From Choristoneura fumiferana (lineage: Eukaryota > Arthropoda > Insecta > Lepidoptera > Tortricidae), in contig NC_133474.1 in the NCBI RefSeq assembly GCF_025370935.1, positions 13,700,872 through 13,764,871 of the forward strand: DNA of 64,000 nt. The letters are read 5' to 3'. A program made the position numbers and the translations under genes. Below, in pieces: positions 56,101-64,000 of the stretch. The number at the start of each line of letters is the position of its first letter. The first letter of the stretch is position 1. The notes below the pieces were generated by a model. The model had not been told where the DNA came from. It searched no databases and saw only the letters and a program-made list of their open reading frames with translations.

Positions 56101-59100
56101 CACTACATCACAATCAGCTGATCTCACCGGTCTTTTACATAGCCCATCTCCCATTTTAATTGCCACCTAACCCCTCCTGAAAGCTAGAAATACACTGACG
56201 GAGGAGGCGGAGCGGTGCGGCGCGACGCGGAGGCGGTATCAATTGTATTATTCGAGTTAATATGAAAGAGGCCACACAGAATACCGTGCGGGAAATACGC
56301 GTGGCGCGGTACCTATTCTGTGTGGCCTCTTTCACGTTAGCTTAAATATTACAACCGGTACCGCCTCCGCCTCCGCGCCGCGCCGCACCGCTCCGCCTCC
56401 GCCGTCAGTGTGTTTCTAGATTTAGACTTGGTCATGTAGTTTACAGATAATCCTTTATTCACATTTTCTCTTACAATTTCACATAAGTGTTATTGTTAAT
56501 TTTCAGTGATGCGAATATGCTTATAGAGGCTGTATCTTTCTCGTCTGTTGGGAAGGTTCAACCATTTTTGGTGTCAGTAAGTTCAAATGCTTGCCTTATT
56601 CTTGACATACACTGCCACTTGAAAAAGCAAGAAGTTTATGGATACCTCGCTGGAACTTGGGATCTCAACAGCCACAGTAAGTAAAATTTTGTTAGACTTG
56701 AATTATCGAAAAATAAAGCACAGATTGGGTGCTCAAAAGTGACATTAAGTCTAAGTGACAGTCAAGTAGTTCGTACAACAGAACAGATTTGATAATGATA
56801 ATGATAATGATAAATTTATTTGTCAAACATAGGTACAACAAACAGATCTTATTAAAATATTTCCATAGAACTCTATGTTTTGCCGTTAGGCGTACAAATA
56901 TTTTGCAGTTATAGGTAAAGTACAATTCAATAGAATCTGTAAATTTTTTACATATTTAAGACACCCTATCGTGGGCACACTTGATTCAAATTCAAATTCA
57001 AATGATTTATTCAGTAAATAGGCCGCAATGGGCACTTTTACACGTCATTTTTTTAAACTACCAGCGCTTTCGGAAAGACCATCATTGCCAAGAAGAATGC
57101 GCCGCAAGAAACTTGGCAGAAAGTCATTTTTTCATAAAAATATAATTACAAATAAAATACTTAAAAACTATATAAAATTAAAGAAAAAAAAATACAAAAA
57201 ATAATAATAAAAGAAATACAGGGATGTATGTATATTATATGTATATGTCCCTGTTGTTGCAATTATCATCTAAAAGGAATCAAAAAAGAATAATAGTCAC
57301 ATCACAAAGCCTTAGGCAGCCCGGTGTTTATATTAGTAGGCTGGAAGTATCTACAGGATTATCAGATTCTATTGAATTGGAGTTTACATCTAAACATTCT
57401 AACGACTTAATAAAATAAATAATTAAACATGCAGCATTAATTAAAACAAAACTTTGATTGGTCTATTGTCGAAAATGATTGTTACTTGAGTGTGACTAGC
57501 ATTAGACTTAAAAATAAATCATAATACATATAAATAAAAACAAAAATACGAGGCCTTTAATGGGTGAATGTGGAAATAACAATTAATTAAGTTTATTTGC
57601 CATATTTCTGTTTTACTTCCTCGCAACGCACGCAACCAAAGAAAAGAAAAGCATTATGTATAACGCGTTGATAAGACTTATTTTATCCTCGACTTAACTA
57701 TTTACCCACGCCTGCAGCTCAGATGGATAAAACAACTCTGGTTGAACAATTTTTGTAGAAACTTCTATTGTTATAGATGTCATGATCACACACACATTCC
57801 CATGTCTGATAAGCAAAAATGATCCACGACCAAGAGTTCTAGTTGAACTAGAGATCCAGATGGAAATTGAGAAACTTGGTCTGACCCTTCTTGGATGGTA
57901 TCATTCGCACCCCACAAACCCAGCCATGCCAAGTCTGAGGGACTGTGATAATCAGCTAGAATACCAGATCAAGATGAGAGGGCCATCAGAAATATCTTAT
58001 ATTCCGTGCATTGGTGTCATATGCTGTAAGTGAAATGTTTTTAATTGCATGTTGTTACCTTTGTATTGTATTGGTAAAATATATGTATTAAAATTTAAAT
58101 ATTTCATGCATGTTACTGATGATTTTACTATGTTGGTATTTGGTCGTCATTTATTGTGCCATCTTTCGTTTCATAGTTTATTGTAATTACTTAAAAATGT
58201 TATTGTTACAGCTCCCTACAACCCTGAAAGTCCTGTTCTGGAGTCCTCATTAACTTGTTTCTGGGTGATGTCTCCTCCAGAACAGAGGCCCACTGAGTAC
58301 CCGCGCCCTTTGTTGCTCCAATACAGCATGATACACGATAGCCATCTGTCAACACATGCCATGGAACAAATCAAAAACAGCATTAAGTATTATTTTACAT
58401 ATCCTGACGACACATGTGTTGACTTTAAGGAGAGTTTTAAACCAGATATTACTTACTTGGACAAGTTGAAATGTACGCTGACGCCTAAATTTCCACGCGA
58501 GCAAAGTGATGGGTTGTTGTGGCACTTCATACGCGACGAACTAGGATGCTCATCTGAACACGATGATAAAATGGATCTAGATGCTCTGTTGGCTGTGCCT
58601 CAGCCAATACCAGTGTCCAAACCAAATCAGTCCACATCCATACCTAACTTTCCCTCAGTTAGTACATTGCAACAAATGGTCAGCAGACCAGCAGGGGTTC
58701 CGCCTATTAATGTATCTTCAAGTCTCGGATCAGGTTCGCCACATAAGTTTGAAACTCCACCTTTAAATATTCCACTAATGCCCACTTCATCAAAATCATC
58801 TAAATCAAATACACCATCTTTACAATCAAGTTATCCAACAGGGTTAGATATGCTGACTAGTATGGCCTTAGGGTTGGGTACGTCAAATATGCCTCTTCCA
58901 ATGGGAGCGAGTAGCTTAGAGAGTCTCGCCGCTGCTAACAGTTTGTTGACTGGTTTATCGCCTGGTATGTCGTCCAGTTTAGCAGCAAGTCTTGCCAGTG
59001 GCAAACTTCCTGATCCTCCTTCCTATGCTGCTTCATTGCACAACTTAACCAGTAGTATTGGCAGCTATGATAAAACGCCCACCAGTACATCAACTAGCAC

Positions 59101-59833
59101 CACTTCTGCCGCACCTATCCCCGCCAGCATCGCATCGAATTTAATGATGAGTTCAGCAGATATAGCTAACGCGTTATTCTCAGCTAGTAAATATTCGAGT
59201 GCAGGCATACTTGGGATTCCTGATCCAATGTCAAAGTCCACACTGGCCGCTAATAACATGTTCTTATCGCCTTCTTTAATGAAGATGCAGGAGTCTTTAA
59301 TGAAGCCTCTTTCAAGCAGTAGTCCGATAAGTACTAGAGTGGGTTTGGACCAGAGTCCGTTAATGAAATCTCCTCATGATTTAATTAAGGGTAGCAAAGA
59401 CTACTTGCCGCCAGATTTTGGTAGTATAGGCAAAGGGAAATCAGACATACCTCTGGATCAGATGAAGCTAAGTGAAAAAAGTACTTCATCGAAGGTTGAG
59501 ACGTCTAAATCTGACAACCTGGATCCGCAAGCGACTGATTTTAGCATGCCTTCTCGGGTGGGTGGCGAGTCTTTTTTGAATCAGATGTTAGAACTTACGA
59601 AGAAAACAACAATGACTGATTATCTGGATTATAGCCAGCCTTTAAAATTGTCAAAGTCCGATGAGCTATCTGCGCCAGCTCCTAGTCAGTCTTACTCAAA
59701 TCCGGGCAGTATTGTAGACACAATAACACAAGTCGCGATGGGCAACTACGCTGGTCACGACGAACCACTTGATTATGGCAAGGAGCAAGATTATAGTACT
59801 ACTCAAAGTACGAACAGTGAAAATACCAATTAA
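53153..59833 (+). CDS. MPND: MPN domain-containing protein (RAMA plus JAMM metalloprotease)
   Basis: Seven exons join in phase: 53153-53341, 53760-53876, 54473-54707, 55582-55675, 56507-56676, 57777-58025 and 58212-59833, giving 891 residues. Residues about 78-172 are a RAMA domain (GVTLQMLLAEKMLEPG, FCSPSAWAIHCKRIINP, GWASVKYKGKKLD). Residues about 213-400 are an MPN domain with an intact JAMM metal site: E254, H311-x-H313, S321 and D324 (WYHSHPTNPAMPSLRD). A conserved region with KFPREQ follows to about residue 455. The last 430 residues are low-complexity and rich in Ser, Pro, Ala and Leu. Human MPND is about 471 residues, so the tail is extra. MPND is a chromatin-associated putative deubiquitinase whose RAMA domain has been linked to DNA adenine methylation. 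Seven exons and an intact catalytic set argue for a working gene. Confidence 0.92.
55048..55223. repeat. Palindromic MITE in an MPND intron
   Basis: GTTAACACTTGACAGATGGG with inner TGCCTTCAGTCAATTTTCAA pairs with the reversed copy ending CAAGTGTTAAC; arms about 65 bases. Confidence 0.88.
55326..55551. repeat. hAT-like MITE in the same MPND intron
   Basis: CAGGGGTCCTCAAACTGTGC at the left and GCGCAAACTGAAAAGGTTTG at the right resemble hAT (Charlie-type) ends. Confidence 0.5.
56184..56419. repeat. GC-rich palindromic MITE in an MPND intron
   Basis: CTAGAAATACACTGACGGAG and GGCGGAGCGGTGCGGCGCG pair with the right arm ending CAGTGTGTTTCTAG, and a second inner pair AAAGAGGCCACACAGAAT is also inverted. 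The flanks include CTAG. Confidence 0.88.
56940..57200. repeat. Retroelement end in an MPND intron
   Basis: AATTCAAATTCAAATGATTT at 56989 then GCGCTTTCGGAAAGACCATC and AGAAACTTGGCAGAAAGTC; reverse complement of 4725-4803. Confidence 0.5.
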
Positions 59834-60367
59834 GCTCCGAGCCCAATAGTTGACGTAATTCGGTCTGGTTTTTTTATGATAACTTTAACTTACTATTTAC
59901 AATAACAAATTTTAATGATAAGTTTTAACGAAGTTTACTGGCAAAAATCGAATTTTAAGAATGAAATTGTGTGTGTTTATGTGTGTCCTGTGTGTGATTT
60001 TTAAACAGTATTTAATGGTATGGACCAGTGTTTTTTTTTATAAAACAGTTAAGATTATTTTATCGCAACTCTATCACTTTAACTCAACACGTGATTGACA
60101 AGACAAGGAAAGTCTGCTAAATAGCCTCTAAATCACTTGCTGTCTCGCTAACAGTGCACTGAGGCGTGATCTATATGTGTTTAGAAAGTTATTGGGTATG
60201 ATAAATACATGTTGTATTGTAGTAGAAGTTAAATAGCTACTCGTTTGCAGTGACCGCTTCAGTTTCACGAGCGATTTTAACTTATGAATAAAAATGTATG
60301 AGTATTGTGTGGCAGACTTGCCAATTTAGTAATGTAATAATGTCTTCAGTATTTATTTTAACGGTCA

Positions 60368-60373
60368 AATAAA
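60368..60373 (+). terminator. Polyadenylation signal of MPND
   Basis: AATAAA about 535 bases after the MPND stop, followed by a T/GT-rich stretch near 60398. The interval 59834-60367 then reads as its 3' UTR. Confidence 0.5.
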
Positions 60374-60549
60374 CTATGACTAATCTGAATTCATAATGTT
60401 GTGTTATTTTATTGATCTCCTGCGTCATTTCATTATCCATTACAAAAATTATCGTAGAAATAATTTCAGTTTATCATTGTAACGCTAATTCTAAGATTAA
60501 AGAGGAAGTACGCTGTGTCCATAAAATAAGATTGGTTTTTTGGAATCTT

Positions 60550-60690
60550 TTTGGACCAGCAGTGGTGTAGCGGTATAGCACGCGGTACGGAATACCGAGG
60601 ACCTGGGTTCGATTCCCAGTGCTGTTCTTATTTTTCTGGTTTTTCTGTGCATCTATATTTCAGTTTGTATTTTCAATTTTTTCCATAACA
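60550..60690 (+). repeat. tRNA-like composite repeat, family C (partial)
   Basis: AGCGGTATAGCACGCGGTAC to GGACCTGGGTTCGATTCCCAG to TTTTCTGTGCATCTATATTTCAG, without the upstream half seen at 3425. Confidence 0.7.
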
Positions 60691-61166
60691 TAAGTTTAAT
60701 TATTGAATTGCCCCAAGTTAGCTTTATTTTGTTTTTAGAACTTTTCTACTTAATGTATGATTGACTATGTTAGGACACTTTGATGTAACAAAGAGTTCGC
60801 AGTGGATGTAATTAAAAGATAACAGATAGCGACTGTGATAGTGAAATTGTTATTATTTCCTTAGAAATCGTAGAAAAATAAATCAGGGTCGCTTTAATGA
60901 TCCAAGATAATCGATAAGTATGTAATCGAATCCTGATAATACAATGACGACTGAATGATAATTATTTTCACACTGTATTGCAGGTCGACACTTGCATATT
61001 AGTCAAGATAGTTAAAACAAGCAGTCACTTAAAATTAAGTGGCCGCCACAAGGGCAAATACTCCCTAAAAAATAGTGAAGTGATTGTTATCGTGATGTGA
61101 TTCTAACAACAGTTTTTAGTGAATCTGTGGAATACGCAAAGAAATTAAGTTAAGGAGAGTTTGAAA

Positions 61167-62848
61167 ATGGTGAGTGTTTTGGTTTTTTCTCTATGTAACT
61201 CGAAACATAGGAAAAGTTTGTGGTTAAAAACATTTTAACACGTGTTTATTCAATAAACAATATTTATGCGATACTGTAAGCCGTGGTGGCCTAGTGAAGT
61301 GGTTTGACCTATCGTCTCTCAAGCAGAGGGTCGTGGGTTCAAACCCCGGTCGCACCTCTGAGTTTTTCGAAATTCATGTGCGGAATTAGGTACATTTGAA
61401 ATTTACCACGAGCTTTCCGGTGAAGGAAAACATCGTGAGGAAACCTGCACAAACCTTCAATGGTGCGTGTGAAGTTCCCAATCCGCACTGGGCCCGCGTG
61501 GGAACTATGGCCCAAGCCCTCTTGTTCTGAGAGGAGGCCTGTGCCCAGCAGTGGGACGTATATAGGCTGGGATGGATGCGATACTTATTTACACATAATA
61601 CGTATTTACACTTAATTCAGTTACTCGCACACGCTCAGTCTCGTTCATCTTCCTTTTCTACCCTTATTTAATCCGTCTGGCAGAAAGAATTGGTACACTC
61701 GAGGTCAAAAATATATTTACATTTTAGTGCCTTGTCACTGACAATTTTATATGCCAAAGTTCAAATACGAAGTGACAGCGACAAGGTAGTAAACTGTAAA
61801 GATATTTCTGATTTCGCCTGTTCTTGCGATTGTGATTCCGAGCGCGTTTACGCCATCGTCTTGGACTTTTCTTCTTTACAGCAATCCAAAGGCAACGGCA
61901 AGAAACACTGAAATCACACACGCACATTTGCCGAACGAATAATACTTAATGAATAATGTAAAATAGTACCTACTTACTACCTAAGTAAATATTGTAATTA
62001 CTCATTTTCACGTGATATCAAGCCAGGCTCTTCAAAGCTCCATATAAACTGGTGACTGCATAGCTCTTTACTAGGTACAATAATAGGGCTGGATGGATTA
62101 GGCTGCGGCTCCACTGAGGCGGAGAGAGCGAAGCGGAGAGGAGACGTGTAGGGATCGACCAATCCCTACACGTCCGATGATAATGAGGCGGAGATGAGAT
62201 GTGGATTCAACTAATATGATAGGTGGATCCCTAGACGTCTCCTCTCCGCTCCGCTCGTCTCCGCCTCCTCCATTTCGGGGCTCCTAAGCAACACAATTCC
62301 CGGGGCCCTTTTTCAATCAATTAAAGAGTATCAGCTCTTTCCAAGTTCAATCAAATCAACTGACAGCATTTGTCGGAGAAAAGCAATAATAACTCTTATT
62401 AGATATTGAAAAAAAAATCCAAATAAACTTTAACTCTATGAAACATTTATATTTTTTTTGTGTGCGCGCGGGGCTCCTAGGCCTACTCTGACTACTGCAT
62501 CTACACCATCACATTTTATTTTTTAATGATTATACGAACCTGAACAATGTACGCATATACAGGTACATAACTAGCTCGCTATTATTGTGACGCTGCTTGT
62601 AGTTCAAAAGACTATACCTACTACAGACGTTTAACGGCGAACGGCGGGGTCCCTGCGCCGCTTGCGCGTAGTCGTGTCCGAGCCGTAAATGTAGGTACCT
62701 ACAATAGTTTTTAATCAAAGTGTTACCCTAGATCATCTTAATTTCAGGTGATGGCCACGTCTTCCGGCCTCAAAGGTGTACGGAGAGACAGTGGCGACGA
62801 CGATTCTGACGTCTACACGCCGTTCTTCGACGATACCGAGGAATTTGA
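61167..62848 (+). CDS. 5' end of an unrecognised gene running off the right edge
   Basis: Exon 1 carries a start codon at 61167-61169 directly followed by a consensus donor (ATG|GTGAGT). Exon 2 at 62748-62848 follows a good acceptor (ATTTCAG) and ends at GA|GTAAGA in phase. The join gives MVMATSSGLKGVRRDSG then an acidic stretch, SDVYTPFFDDTEEFE. If exon 1 is not used, the ATG at 62751 starts the same frame. The Asp/Ser-rich N-terminus looks cytosolic and phosphorylatable, as in several membrane transporters, but I do not recognise the gene. No further exon is visible in 62849-64000. Intron 1 (61170-62747) contains a full SINE and two hairpin repeats. Confidence 0.5.
61277..61582 (+). repeat. 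tRNA-derived SINE, family A (full copy)
   Basis: The head has box A-like GTGGCCTAGTGAAGTGG and box B GGGTTCAAACCCC. The body runs through GTGAAGGAAAACATCGTGAG and ends TATATAGGCTGGGATGGATG. It is the reference copy for the family in this window. Confidence 0.85.
62115..62269. repeat. GC-rich palindromic element
   Basis: GAGGCGGAGAGAGCGAAGCG and GAGACGTGTAGGGATC pair with GGATCCCTAGACGTCTCC and CGTCTCCGCCTC. It is similar in base composition to 56184-56419. Confidence 0.7.
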
Positions 62849-63034
62849 GTAAGAATACTTGCATCTTAAACTCTTTTCCAGGCATAGTGCATATAGTGAC
62901 CACGTAACTACACAAATTTTCGTCCTTGGTACATATACAACATGATACAATCAAGTCCTTAAAAATATTTTTCGGTTGTAAATTAATCCCTTATAGGTAA
63001 ACAATATAAAACAATGATTCATTTTGTAGATTAA

Positions 63035-63300
63035 TCCAATTCCAAATTTTTACTTTTACGGTATCCGTAAAACCTAAATTGAAAATACAAACTGAAATAT
63101 AGATTAAGACCATCACTGGAATCGAACCCAGGTCCTCGGTATTCCGTACCGCGTGCTATACCGCTACACCACTGATGGTCAACGGTACCGACACGAATTT
63201 CCCCTATGCACCTCATATCTCAGCTTGTTTTGTTCTTATTTAGCCACTTAAGCAGTGACGCTAGCGACATCTATGTAGCCCTCATCGAGAAACTTTTTTC
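63035..63300 (-). repeat. tRNA-like composite repeat, family C (full copy, reversed)
   Basis: On the minus strand it has GATGAGGGCTACATAGATGT, then the tRNA-like core and the GGTTTTACGGATACCGTAAA tail, in the same order as 3425-3800. Confidence 0.75.
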
Positions 63301-63698
63301 GGGCGGGACCGTTACGGGATTAAAATTAAGGATATAAATAAAATGTTTTGATAAAAGCTATATATATTCTGTAGAAGTAAAGAGCGAGTTGGCCGGTGCC
63401 TGGAAAAGGGTCAATATCGCGTAACCGTTAGATTTAAAAATAAGTGGCCACTGGGGAAGGAATTAAGGATATTAATGTAATAAAAAGTTTTGATGAAGTA
63501 AATATTATATTCTGTAGTAAGTAAAGAGCGAGAAAGTTTCAGATGGCTGGACGGGGTTTTTTTTTTACAAAACAGGAAGTGTAACTCGATAAAATGCTAC
63601 TTAAACATTTTTAGCTGTAATTTTTCTTATCATTGTCCTATACTTACCTACTTATATGTAACATGTGCCGTTTACGAATGGAAACTAACTTTTGCATT

Positions 63699-63756
63699 AA
63701 GGGCGGCCACATACACTCAATTTGAATCGGAATTCCGAGTGTATGTAGCCGCCCTA
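63699..63756. repeat. 58-base perfect-type hairpin
   Basis: TAAGGGCGGCCACATACACTC pairs with GAGTGTATGTAGCCGCCCTA around an 18-base loop, with one bulge. Confidence 0.8.
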
Positions 63757-64000
63757 AGAGGTGCTTATAATTTTTGTTATGAGTACCTACAATGTTAGTA
63801 AATTATTGAACCCGTCTTTGTATTTTGCTTGATATAGATAGCACTTATCTAGAAACATGTTTTTTACCAGAATATTGTTTTCTCGTCATTGATACCTAAT
63901 GATAAAACACAATTATATGCATGATTAATATATGTACCTATAGCAAAGGGTTTCGTTGATTTATTTATACCTAATTCTAAATAGCCGCCAATATAATCCT

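Noticed and set aside
61280..61360. tRNA gene with box A and box B
   Set aside because: It is the head of a SINE; the body and end are shared with other copies.

Overview
The window is nuclear DNA from an insect, almost certainly a moth or butterfly (Lepidoptera). The signs are AT-rich intergenic DNA, compact genes with many short GT-AG introns, protein sequences that read as insect orthologues, a spodoptericin-like defensin precursor, and a dense mix of repeats: tRNA-derived SINEs, decayed non-LTR retrotransposons and many near-perfect hairpin (foldback) MITEs. Gene models below were joined by hand from open frames, splice signals and reading phase; no database search was possible.

Layout from left to right. 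Positions 1-6000 hold repeats and no gene I can support. A minus-strand first coding exon lies at 6005-6140 in a GC- and CpG-rich stretch; the rest of that gene would lie left of the window. A complete five-exon plus-strand gene at 8095-13707 encodes a 1745-residue CFAP47-like axonemal protein with a calponin-homology domain. From 13.7 to 24.7 kb there is a repeat-rich gap with several large inverted repeats, a (TG)n microsatellite, a 122-bp tandem repeat and a LINE 3' end.

At 24758-30212 lies a five-exon plus-strand PLP decarboxylase of 500 residues. Its diagnostic residues (F79, Y80, N192, H302, K303, Y332) point to a DHPAA synthase (amd/DHPAAS type) rather than a DOPA decarboxylase. A two-exon minus-strand defensin-like antimicrobial peptide gene follows at 31193-31709. 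Next come Nelf-E (34115-36879), the mitochondrial cysteine desulfurase NFS1 (37799-42442), a decayed non-LTR retrotransposon (about 43455-45390), and a divergent Rab-like GTPase on the minus strand (46378-47865).

Positions 48-53 kb are another repeat field. At 53153-59833 is a seven-exon MPND orthologue with a RAMA domain, an intact JAMM deubiquitinase-type active site and a long Ser-rich tail. The first two coding exons of an unrecognised plus-strand gene begin at 61167 and run off the right edge.

The genes do not form one pathway. They are typical insect housekeeping genes (NFS1 for iron-sulfur clusters, Nelf-E for promoter-proximal pausing, MPND for chromatin), a sperm-axoneme gene, and two genes linked to cuticle and immunity (the DHPAA synthase and the defensin) that happen to be neighbours. 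The most unusual points are the catalytic Gln-to-Met change in the Rab-like protein, a GC-AG intron in NFS1, a candidate alternative exon in Nelf-E, and the density and variety of long hairpin elements, several of them inside transcribed introns.
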